From contig NZ_FRFF01000084.1 of the NCBI RefSeq assembly GCF_900143625.1, positions 54,013-118,012 of the forward strand: a stretch of DNA of 64,000 nucleotides, given 5' to 3'. Position numbers and translations under genes: made by a program. How positions within the stretch are numbered: the stretch's first letter is position 1; each line of letters opens with the position of its first letter. Positions 24,754 to 32,407 of this stretch are shown one piece after another. This DNA comes from Nocardiopsis sp. JB363. GTDB lineage: Bacteria > Actinomycetota > Actinomycetes > Streptosporangiales > Streptosporangiaceae. The notes beneath the pieces are model-generated. The model saw only the letters and a program-made list of their open reading frames with translations. It had not been told where the DNA came from and made no database searches.

Positions 24754-26153
24754 GGCCCACCCCTGACCGACAACCCCTTGGCGCGGATGTCGCCGATCGT
24801 GTTGGCCTGGGCGGTCGCGAGCGCGTCCACGAAGGAGGTCCCGTCGGTGACCGCGGCCCGGAACGCGTCGCCGATGTGGTTCTTCGTGGCGCTCAGCGTC
24901 GGCCCCCACATCCAGTCGGTGGGGATGTACTCGGTGGCTTCGGCGACGATGTCGGTGTAGTTCTGCTCCGAGAAGTAGGGGTCGGGCCCCTGGTTGCGCA
25001 CGGAGTTCTCGTTGACCTCCTGGGAGGCCGCCCATCCGATGCCGCACTCGGTGATCATGGCGTCCACCGCACGCTGGTCGGTGGCCAGCCAGTTGGCGAA
25101 CCGCACCGATTCGTGCGGGTGTGGGGCACCGTTGAGCACCACGGAGGCCGACCCGCCCCAGGTACCTTCGCGTCGGGGTTCGCCCTCCCACTGGGGCAGA
25201 CCGGAGACCGCCCAGGCGCCGGGGTTGTCGGGGTCGTTGCCCTGGATGATGGCGTCGCCCCAGTTGCCCACGGTCCAGGTGCCGATGGTGCCCTGTTGCA
25301 GCCCTTGGAACCATCCGGTGGACCACACGGTGTGGGTGAGGTTGAGAACCCCTTCGCGGACCAGCTCCTCCCAGAAGCGGGCCACCTTCACCGACCCGTC
25401 GTCCATGAAGTCGACGGACCACTCGCCTCCCTCGGAGGTGAACCACCGCGCCCCGGCCTGCATGCACATGGCGGCCAGCCAGTCGGCGTCCCCCACGGGG
25501 AAGGACTCGATGGCGGCGCCCTCCTCGGCGGCGGCCACCTTCCGAGCCGCTTCGGCGTACTCGCCCCAGGTCGCGGGGGTCTGGATCCCCCACTCCTCGT
25601 ACTTATCCGCACGGTGGAAGAACAGCACGGGCCCGGAGTCGACGGGGATGCCGTAGTGACCGTCGATGTAGGCGGCCTGCGACCACTGCCACTCGTCGTA
25701 GAGGTCGGCGTGGTCCAAGGCCCCGTACCGGCTCAGGTCCTCCAGCCCGTTCTCCAGGAGGAAGGACGGGATCTGGAAGAACTCGACCTGGGCGAGGTCC
25801 GGCTGGTTACCGGCGACGAGCGAGTTGAACATCATCGCGTATCCGCCGTCCAGCCCGCCGGGGATGGTGACGGCGCGGACGCGGATGTCCGGGTTCTCCT
25901 CGTTCCAGATGTCGGCCACGGTCTGGAAGCCGGGCCACCAGGTCCAGTAGTCGAGTGCGATGTTCTCGTTCGGGTCCTTCGGTGGGACGACCGGGCGGCT
26001 TCCGGCGGGGCCGACGGTGGCGGCGCAACCGCCGAGCGCCGCCACCGAGCCGAACGCCGTGGCCGTGGCGCCGGCGCGGAGCAGTCCGCGGCGGGTGAGT
26101 CCTCGACCGGTGAGGGCGGCGCTGCGTCCCCTTGGGGGGTGGGGAACTTTCAT
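24750..26153 (-). CDS. Sugar-binding lipoprotein of the ABC importer
   Basis: The 467-aa family-1 extracellular binding protein has a Tat-type signal (TRRGLLRAG) and lipobox ALGGC, so it should be exported folded and lipid-anchored. The mature part has the type-1 pattern (LDYWTWWPGFQTVADIWNEE; PDLAQVEFFQIPSFL) and many Trp residues suited to stacking on sugar rings. AAAGGAA lies upstream of the ATG. With the GH3 glucosidase gene 40 bases upstream, the likely ligand is a beta-linked gluco-oligosaccharide or glucoside. Confidence 0.94.
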   Translation of the reverse strand: MKVPHPPRGRSAALTGRGLTRRGLLRAGATATAFGSVAALGGCAATVGPAGSRPVVPPKDPNENIALDYWTWWPGFQTVADIWNEENPDIRVRAVTIPGGLDGGYAMMFNSLVAGNQPDLAQVEFFQIPSFLLENGLEDLSRYGALDHADLYDEWQWSQAAYIDGHYGIPVDSGPVLFFHRADKYEEWGIQTPATWGEYAEAARKVAAAEEGAAIESFPVGDADWLAAMCMQAGARWFTSEGGEWSVDFMDDGSVKVARFWEELVREGVLNLTHTVWSTGWFQGLQQGTIGTWTVGNWGDAIIQGNDPDNPGAWAVSGLPQWEGEPRREGTWGGSASVVLNGAPHPHESVRFANWLATDQRAVDAMITECGIGWAASQEVNENSVRNQGPDPYFSEQNYTDIVAEATEYIPTDWMWGPTLSATKNHIGDAFRAAVTDGTSFVDALATAQANTIGDIRAKGLSVRGGP

Positions 26154-26193
26154 GCTGGTTCCTTTGGGAAAACCTGCGGTGGGGGGGGTGGAC

Positions 26194-28650
26194 TCAGCGC
26201 ACGTCGAAGGAGAGACGGTGCGCGATGGCACGGCTGGAGGAGCCCACCGCGAGGTGGTAGGCGCCCTCCGGGGTGCGCCGTGCGTGCTCTGCGGGATCCC
26301 AGATCGCGAGGGCACGAGGTGGGACGTCGAGGTGGGCGGTGACGGTCTCGCCGGGTGCGGCGCGCACCGACGCGAAGGCGGCCAGGGAGCGCGGGGGACG
26401 AGGAAGCCCGTCTTCGTCGACGGGCGGTTCCAGGTAGACCTGCACGACGTGGTGTCCGGGTCGCCGGCCCGTGTTGGTGAGGGTGACGGTGATCGTGGGC
26501 GGTTCGGTGACCAGACCGTCGGGACCCGCGGTCGTGTGCGGTGCGGACAGCGCGGCGTCGTCGATCCGCCAGTCGGTGTAGCCCAGGCCGAATCCGAAGG
26601 GGCGGTGGGGTTCGATCCCGTCACGGTCGTAGGCGCGGTGGCCGACGAACACCCCCTCGTCGTAGTCGTGGACGCCGTCGACGGGGTGGGTGTCCAGGAT
26701 GGGCACGTCGTCGTGGTCGCGCGGCAGGGTCCAGGGCAGCCGACCGGTGGGTTCGGCGCGGCCGGTGAGGGTGTCCGCGAGTGCGTGGCCGTACTCCTGA
26801 CCGCCGAACCAGGACCACAGGACGGCGGGCACCTCGTCCAGCCAGGGCAGGAGGACGGGTGCGCCCGCGTTGACCACCACCGCGGTGTTCGGGTTGGCGG
26901 CGCACACCCGTCGGACGAGTTCGTCCTGGCTTCCGGGCAGGTCGAGGGTGGGGCGGTCGTAGCCCTCGGACTCGACCTCGTTGTTGGTGCCGACCACGAC
27001 GATGGCGGCGTCGGAGGTCTCGGCGGCGCGGACGGCCTCCTGGATCTCCTCTTCCACGGTGGGGCCGGGGGGCGCGTGTCGGATCTGGACGATGACGCCG
27101 CGTCCGAACCCGCCGAAGTCGCCGACCTCCATGTCGACGCCGATCCCCACGGTGCGCGGCTCGGCGCCTTCGGGGACCTCGATCTCCACGCGCGGCCCTT
27201 CGGGGTGGGCGTGGCGCGATTCGAGGATGTCGTCCACGGAGGCACGGTGGTCGCTCTCCGAGACGATCTCGCCGTCGACCCGGATGGTGTGCGCGCCCAC
27301 GGCGGCGACCTCGACCCGGTGGGTCCCGGGCTCGGTGAGGGTGAGGGAGGCGACGAGTTCGGCCCGTTCGGTGCCCTCCCGGGCGTTGATGTGGAAGGCC
27401 CCGCCGGGCACCTCGGGGAGGTCGATGGCCTCGCCATCGCCGTCGTAGAGGGTGAGGTCGGCCTCGGTGAGGTGTTCGGCGGTGACGACCGGTAGGAGGC
27501 GTCGGGGGTCGCCGCCGCGGACGAGGGTGACCTCGACGTTCTCGGGCAGTACCTCCCGCAGCCCTTCGGCCGGGTCGACCAGGTACTTGGCGTTGACGTG
27601 GGCGCTGCCGCCGCCCTGGGTGTAGGCGTCCACGGCGTTGGGACCGATCAGGGCCACCGTGCGCACGGAGTCGGAGAGCGGCAGGACGTCGCCCTCGTTG
27701 CGGAGCAGGACGTGGCCGCGCGAGCCGACCTCGCGCAGGATGACGCGTTCGCCCTCGCCCTCGACGGCCGTGGTGGTGTCCCGGTCGAGTTTGCCGACCC
27801 GTCCGGCCAGTCGGAGCAGTCGGACCACCTTGTCGTCGATGACGGACTCGTCGACCTCACCGGCGTGGACCGCGTCCACGAGCACCCGCCCCCAGGGGCC
27901 GCCGGGGCCGGGCATGACGATGTCGAGCCCGGCGTCGGCGGAGGGGGCGGTGCTCCGGGTGGCGGCCCAGTCGCTGAACACGACGCCGTCGAACCCGAGC
28001 TCGCCCTTGAGGAGGTCGGTGAGCAGTCGACGGTGCTCGGTCATGGTGGACGTCTCGACCCCGTCGTCGACGCCGTTGTAGGCGGCCATGATGGTCCAGG
28101 CCCCGGCGTCGAGCACGGCCTCGAAGGGCGGCAGGTAGACCTCGCGCAGGGTGCGCTCGTCGATGCGGGAGACGTATCCGGTGCGTTCGTGCTCGGTCTC
28201 GTTGCCGATGAAGTGCTTGGGGCAGGCGCCCACGCCCTCGCCCTGGACGGCGCGGACGAACGCGGCACCGAGTTCGGCGGTCAGGTGGGGGTCCTCGGAG
28301 AAGCACTCGAAGTGTCGTCCGCCCGCCGGGGAGCGGTGGAGGTTGAGCACGGGGGCCAAGACCACGTCGACGTCCTTGCGGCGGGCCTCGGCGGCGAAGA
28401 AGCGACCCACCCGTTCCATGAGTTCGGTGTCCCAGGCGGCAGCGACCGCGGTGGGGCTGGGTAGACCCGCGGAGTGTTCGTCCTGGGTGGCCTCGGTCCC
28501 TCGGACCCCGGCGGGCCCGTCGGAGACGGTGATCGGGAGCAGGCCGATCTCGGTGGCGGCGTGCAGGACCCAGCCGGTCCGGCCGGTGAGCAGGCGTGCC
28601 TTGTCCTCCAGGGACAGGCGGGTGACGCGCTGGTGAAGGTCTGAAGTCAT
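26194..28650 (-). CDS. Glycoside hydrolase family 3 beta-glucosidase
   Basis: The 818-aa protein has no signal peptide, so it acts in the cytoplasm on imported sugars. Domains: GH3 barrel (~35-290) with nucleophile Asp227 in GVVFSDWAA and the KHFIGNETEHER substrate motif, an alpha/beta sandwich split by a PA14-like insert (~390-510), and a C-terminal fibronectin-III-like domain (~690-815). This layout fits BglX/KpBgl-type exo-beta-glucosidases. It is the first gene of an operon with a sugar ABC importer and is divergent from a TetR gene across a shared palindrome, which suggests induction by the transported sugar. Confidence 0.95.
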   Translation of the reverse strand: MTSDLHQRVTRLSLEDKARLLTGRTGWVLHAATEIGLLPITVSDGPAGVRGTEATQDEHSAGLPSPTAVAAAWDTELMERVGRFFAAEARRKDVDVVLAPVLNLHRSPAGGRHFECFSEDPHLTAELGAAFVRAVQGEGVGACPKHFIGNETEHERTGYVSRIDERTLREVYLPPFEAVLDAGAWTIMAAYNGVDDGVETSTMTEHRRLLTDLLKGELGFDGVVFSDWAATRSTAPSADAGLDIVMPGPGGPWGRVLVDAVHAGEVDESVIDDKVVRLLRLAGRVGKLDRDTTTAVEGEGERVILREVGSRGHVLLRNEGDVLPLSDSVRTVALIGPNAVDAYTQGGGSAHVNAKYLVDPAEGLREVLPENVEVTLVRGGDPRRLLPVVTAEHLTEADLTLYDGDGEAIDLPEVPGGAFHINAREGTERAELVASLTLTEPGTHRVEVAAVGAHTIRVDGEIVSESDHRASVDDILESRHAHPEGPRVEIEVPEGAEPRTVGIGVDMEVGDFGGFGRGVIVQIRHAPPGPTVEEEIQEAVRAAETSDAAIVVVGTNNEVESEGYDRPTLDLPGSQDELVRRVCAANPNTAVVVNAGAPVLLPWLDEVPAVLWSWFGGQEYGHALADTLTGRAEPTGRLPWTLPRDHDDVPILDTHPVDGVHDYDEGVFVGHRAYDRDGIEPHRPFGFGLGYTDWRIDDAALSAPHTTAGPDGLVTEPPTITVTLTNTGRRPGHHVVQVYLEPPVDEDGLPRPPRSLAAFASVRAAPGETVTAHLDVPPRALAIWDPAEHARRTPEGAYHLAVGSSSRAIAHRLSFDVR

Positions 28651-28688
28651 GAGCCCCTAGCCCTGTGATCCACGTCTCTTGACGCGAG

Positions 28689-28717
28689 ACGTTACTTACT
28701 TAATGTTCATTAAGCAA
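28689..28717 (-). promoter_or_regulatory. GH3 operon promoter overlapped by a 22-bp near-palindrome
   Basis: On the minus strand -35 TTGCTT (28712-28717) and -10 TAACGT (28689-28694) are 17 bases apart. The near-palindrome TTACTTAATG-TT-CATTAAGCAA (28696-28717; one mismatched pair, core 28699-28714 perfect) covers the -35 and spacer. It is AT-rich in a GC-rich region and lies between the GH3 operon and the TetR gene. It is very probably the operator through which that TetR protein represses the operon and itself. Confidence 0.7.
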
Positions 28718-28819
28718 GAGGGGTAAGGGAACATCGGTAACGTGGACGCGACCGGGCCCGAAGACCCCCAGCCACAGGCCCGGGGTACCCGCGCGGTACG
28801 AGGAAGTGGAGAACCGACC

Positions 28820-29500
28820 ATGAGCGAGACGACCCCCACCGGCACGCGTTCTCCCGGGGGCGATCCGTCCTCCCCGGCCCCGCGCAGGCGGGTCAATCGT
28901 CGCGAGCGGATCCTGCGCACCGCCGCCGACGTGTTCGCCGCCCAGGGGTTCAACAACACGTCGCTGGCCGACATCGCGGCGACGCTCGACATCACCCCCG
29001 CGGGGGTCCTGCACCATTTCGGTTCCAAGACCGAACTGCTCACCGCGGTGCTGGAGCTCCGCGACACCAACGACCCCGCACCCTCGGGCGGCGGCATGCT
29101 GGACCACCTGGTCACCACCGCCGAGCGCAACGCCGAACGCCCCGGCACCACCCAGCTGTACGCGGTGCTCTCCGCTGAGAGCGCCACCGCCCGACATCCC
29201 GCGCAGGAGTGGTTCCGCGACCGGTACACCGTGCTGCGCCAAGAGGTGGAGGAGGCGGTCCTGGACCGGATCGGACCGCGGTACCGCGACGCGGCGAACA
29301 CCCCCGGACCCACCGGTCACACCCCGGCCTACTCCGCGGCCACCGCGATCCTGGCCTCCATGGACGGTCTCCAGGTGCAGTGGTTGCTGGACCCCGACGC
29401 GGTGGAGATGGCCACGGTCACCGAGCTGGTGATAGAGGCCCTGATCGCCCGGCTGCGCGCCGCGGATGGTGGGGGGACTTCGGGGCCCGTCGAGGCCTGA
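28820..29500 (+). CDS. TetR-family regulator of the beta-glucoside operon
   Basis: The 226-aa protein has a flexible, Pro/Ser-rich ~25-residue N-terminus, then a TetR helix-turn-helix (RILRTAADVFAAQGFNN; TSLADIAATLDITPAGVLHH; FGSKTELLTAVLE) and a helical ligand domain. The ATG at 28820 has GGAG 8 bases upstream and is preferred over an in-frame ATG 26 codons earlier. TetR control of sugar-ABC/GH3 operons, in place of the commoner LacI type, is known but less usual. The regulated target is inferred from the palindrome in the shared promoter region. Confidence 0.93.
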   Translation: MSETTPTGTRSPGGDPSSPAPRRRVNRRERILRTAADVFAAQGFNNTSLADIAATLDITPAGVLHHFGSKTELLTAVLELRDTNDPAPSGGGMLDHLVTTAERNAERPGTTQLYAVLSAESATARHPAQEWFRDRYTVLRQEVEEAVLDRIGPRYRDAANTPGPTGHTPAYSAATAILASMDGLQVQWLLDPDAVEMATVTELVIEALIARLRAADGGGTSGPVEA

Positions 29501-29535
29501 ACCCGCTCGGCGGCCTCGCGGGCGGGCACACGAAA

Positions 29536-29568
29536 GGGCGCCCGCGGTGCCGTGCACCGCGGGCGCCC
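29536..29568. terminator. Bidirectional terminator
   Basis: A perfect 15-bp stem (GGGCGCCCGCGGTGC and its complement) with a 3-base loop lies between the convergent TetR and L,D-transpeptidase genes. Confidence 0.88.
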
Positions 29569-29619
29569 CCGTGTCGTCTCCGCCCGGCCCCCGTCAGGGG
29601 CCGGTGACGACGGCGCTTC

Positions 29620-30936
29620 CTACAGGTCCTCACCGTGAACGGAACCGGGGGTCCCGTCGGTGGTCATCTGCGCCTCGTCGGTCTCGCTGCCATCGAGCCA
29701 CTCGTCCCAGGACTTCTGCCAGTAACCCCAGCCGTTGTCCCACTCGAACTCGCGGTCGGTGCCGGTGGTGTCGAGGATGTCGCCCATCAGGGTGTTCTCG
29801 AAGAACCACACCGCGTCGTCCATGCCCAGGTTGGTGCAGCCGTTGGAGGTGTTGGCCGAACCGATGGCGCCGTTGCTGGACATCTCGTGCACGAACTCGC
29901 CGCTGTTGGAGGTGCGGACCGCGTAGTTCACGTCCACGCGGTAGGAACCCGGGGCGTCCTCGGGGATGCCCACGGTGCTGGAGTCCATGGTGATGGTGTC
30001 GTAGCGCTCCATGAGCACGTGCACGCCGGTGGTCGTGGTGTCGAAACGACGGTTGGCCGCACCGTTGCTCACATCGATGGTGCGCTCGTGCTCACCATCG
30101 ATCTCGATCTCCATCTCGTGGTCGGGCACGTGCATGGTGGCGATGAGCTCGCGGCCGACCTCGAAGTCGATCTGGTAGTTGCGCACACCGTAGACACCGT
30201 CGGAGGCCTCGACCCCGGCCAGGTTCAGGTCGACGGTGACGTTCTGGTGCGGCTCCCAGTACGCCTCGGGCCGGAAGACCGCCATCTGGTCGGTCACCCA
30301 GTTCCAGGCACCGGACATCTCCTGTTCGGCGACCACGTTCATGGAGTTCTCGACCTGGGTCTTGTTGCTGACCGGCATGTCGAAGTTGATCACGACGGGC
30401 ATGCCGACGCCGACGGTGTCGCCGGAGCTCGGGAAGTTGGAGGCCAGTTCCAGACGCTGTCCGGCGACCGCGTCGAGGGTGCTGAACTCGCTGGTGACCT
30501 CGGTCTCCTCACCGGCCTCGTTCTCCGCGGTCGCGGTGACCACGATCTCCGAGCCCGGGCGCAGGTTCCAGTCGCTGACCCACTCGGTCCCCTCCTCGTT
30601 GAGGGTGCCGGTCATGTCGTACAGCTCGGCCTCGTCGTCCTCACCGTCGGCCTCGCCACCATCGGGGACGGCCGCTTCGCTGACCACCGTCTGGTCGATC
30701 CGGACGTCGCTGATGGTCCCGAACTCTGCGCTGACCCGGACCGGGGTGTTGGGCGCGATCTCCTCGCCGCCCTCTTCCGGGGTGATGCTCAGCTCGGCCG
30801 GTTCCGCGTCCGCGGCGGAGTCGGAGTTGCTCTGCGTCTCGGCGTCGCCTGAAGTGCACGCGGTCGCGACGAGCGCGAGCGCCACGAGTCCGATGCCGAA
30901 CCGGCGCTTCACCGCCGACTGGGTCTTGCCCGTCAC
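29620..30936 (-). CDS. L,D-transpeptidase lipoprotein
   Basis: The 438-aa lipoprotein has signal GLVALALVATAC and lipobox Cys27, then an acidic linker, one or two Ig-like (Big_10) domains (~50-245) and a YkuD catalytic domain (~250-390) with His350 and nucleophile Cys367 in SNGCTNL. A C-terminal Trp/Asp-rich tail follows. This matches mycobacterial LdtB/LppS. Such enzymes make 3-3 cross-links between meso-DAP residues of peptidoglycan outside the membrane. It starts at GTG 30936 with GGAGG seven bases upstream. It stands alone as a transcription unit. Confidence 0.94.
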   Translation of the reverse strand: MTGKTQSAVKRRFGIGLVALALVATACTSGDAETQSNSDSAADAEPAELSITPEEGGEEIAPNTPVRVSAEFGTISDVRIDQTVVSEAAVPDGGEADGEDDEAELYDMTGTLNEEGTEWVSDWNLRPGSEIVVTATAENEAGEETEVTSEFSTLDAVAGQRLELASNFPSSGDTVGVGMPVVINFDMPVSNKTQVENSMNVVAEQEMSGAWNWVTDQMAVFRPEAYWEPHQNVTVDLNLAGVEASDGVYGVRNYQIDFEVGRELIATMHVPDHEMEIEIDGEHERTIDVSNGAANRRFDTTTTGVHVLMERYDTITMDSSTVGIPEDAPGSYRVDVNYAVRTSNSGEFVHEMSSNGAIGSANTSNGCTNLGMDDAVWFFENTLMGDILDTTGTDREFEWDNGWGYWQKSWDEWLDGSETDEAQMTTDGTPGSVHGEDL

Positions 30937-31168
30937 GTCTGGACCTCCATAGAACTTCTCGATACCCGGCCTACGTCAGTTAGACGCTTCAGCCCGGAAA
31001 AGGTTCTGAACTCCGGCGTATCGGTATGGAGCGGTTATCGGATGGTGTCCGATCCACCTCGTCCGGAACCGCCGAGAATACACCCAGGGGGTACGTGGAC
31101 GGTCCGCCAGGGGGTGGTTTTTCGGCCATCCGAAGAGCCCTTGTCCCGCCTCCTCCATCATGCACCGT
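30937..31168. other. Intergenic stretch without recognisable features
   Basis: About 230 bases lie between the divergent L,D-transpeptidase and SMR genes. Open frames here are short, lack conserved patterns and have mixed codon use. Promoters for both genes must lie within it; only the SMR one, at its right edge, is recognisable. Confidence 0.5.
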
Positions 31169-31169
31169 G

Positions 31170-31233
31170 TAGAATCTTGTTCGTTCGATCAGGTTTCCTG
31201 TCGAACACAAACTGAGCATTCGAGCAGGTTTCC
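31170..31233 (+). promoter_or_regulatory. SMR gene promoter with a pair of direct repeats
   Basis: A -10 box TAGAAT (31170-31175) is followed by TTCGATCAGGTTTCC (31184-31198) and, 35 bases on, TTCGAGCAGGTTTCC (31219-31233), identical at 14 of 15 positions. The first copy starts at the probable transcription start and both lie before the ribosome site of the SMR gene. The copies may be binding sites for the TetR protein encoded downstream. Confidence 0.45.
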
Positions 31234-31268
31234 CTCGGGAGGCCCGAAGGACACGAAGGAGCGGTGCC

Positions 31269-31592
31269 ATGCCGTGGATGTGGTTGGCCGGAGCGATCAT
31301 CCTGGAGGTGATCGCCACCACCTCGCTGAAGTTCTCCGAGGGGTTCACCCGTCTGCTCCCCTCCATCATCGTGGTCGTGGGCTACGGCGGCGCGTTCTAC
31401 GGGCTCTCCCAGGCGCTCGCCGGGGGTCTGCCCCTCGGGATCGCTTACGGGACCTGGGCCGCCATCGGGGTCGCCCTGGTCGCCATCATCGGAGCGGTCT
31501 TCTTGGGAGAGTCCCTCACTTGGGTACAGGTCGGCGGCATCGCCCTGGTCATAGCAGGCGTCATGGCCCTGGAGATGGGTGGGCAGCATTGA
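31269..31592 (+). CDS. Small multidrug resistance (SMR) transporter
   Basis: The 107-aa, four-helix protein has the essential membrane Glu13 (AIILEVIATTSLKFSEGFT) and the family block YGGAFYGLSQAL, LPLGIAYGTWAAIG. It belongs to the EmrE/QacE branch of dimeric H+-coupled exporters of quaternary ammonium compounds and guanidinium-type cations. AAGGAG lies 7 bases before the ATG. A TetR gene follows within 41 bases on the same strand and is the likely local repressor. Confidence 0.95.
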   Translation: MPWMWLAGAIILEVIATTSLKFSEGFTRLLPSIIVVVGYGGAFYGLSQALAGGLPLGIAYGTWAAIGVALVAIIGAVFLGESLTWVQVGGIALVIAGVMALEMGGQH

Positions 31593-31632
31593 ACCCGTAC
31601 ACCCCGGCCGACCGGCGAACGAGCGGAACACC

Positions 31633-32217
31633 GTGAGCACCGTGCGCCCCACCGAGGACCCGGAGAACATCGGCGACGGCCGTCGCCGCAAGGGTGAACA
31701 GCGTCGCCGGACCCTGCTGGACGCCACCATGGCCGTCATCGTCCGGGAGGGCGTCACCGCGGTCAGCCAGCGTCGGGTGGCGGCAGAGGCCGCCGTCCCA
31801 CCCAGCACCGTCACCTACTACTACGCCACCATCGACGACCTCCTCGTCGAAACGCTCACCCGGGTCAACGACGCCTACGTCTCGGTGGTGGAGACCCTTC
31901 CCGAGGAACCGGACGCGGCGCTGCGCGGGTTCGCGGCACTCATCGCCGAGGGTGTCGGACACGACCGCGTCCACGCCCTGGCGGAGATGGAACTGTTCCT
32001 CATCGCCGCCCGGCGACCCACTCTGCGGGCTCAGGTCGCGCGTTGGCACGACGCCATGGACGCCTTCCTCTCCCCTTACCTGCCGACCGCGGAGTCCCGT
32101 GCCGGAGTGGCCGCCGCCTGTGACGGCTACTTCCTGCGCTGCTGTCTCCTGGAACCACCGCCCTCCGCCGAAGAGGTGTACCGGGCCCTACGTCGCCTGA
32201 TCGACCGCGCCGCCTGA
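31633..32217 (+). CDS. TetR-family regulator next to the SMR pump
   Basis: The ~194-aa protein has a TetR helix-turn-helix (RRRTLLDATMAVIVREGVTA; SQRRVAAEAAVPPSTVTYYY) and a TetR_C ligand domain. Two GTG starts are possible. The one at 31633 gives a compact N-terminus and leaves a short spacer after the pump gene. The one at 31579 would overlap the pump gene by 14 bases and has GGAG just upstream. The pump-TetR pair suggests drug-induced derepression. Confidence 0.9.
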   Translation: MSTVRPTEDPENIGDGRRRKGEQRRRTLLDATMAVIVREGVTAVSQRRVAAEAAVPPSTVTYYYATIDDLLVETLTRVNDAYVSVVETLPEEPDAALRGFAALIAEGVGHDRVHALAEMELFLIAARRPTLRAQVARWHDAMDAFLSPYLPTAESRAGVAAACDGYFLRCCLLEPPPSAEEVYRALRRLIDRAA

Positions 32218-32407
32218 CCGCTCGCGAAGGAGACACCGACCGCGAACACCGCGTGGACCGACCCACCGTGTCTCGCCGCCCGGCACCGATCACGGCCCCG
32301 GGCCGCCCGCCCTGCCCCACACCGGATCACCTCGCCCGGCACCGACCCACAGTCCGACTCACGACCCCTGGTCACCCCGCGTCCCGAGCCGATCGTGGCG
32401 GCTCCCC

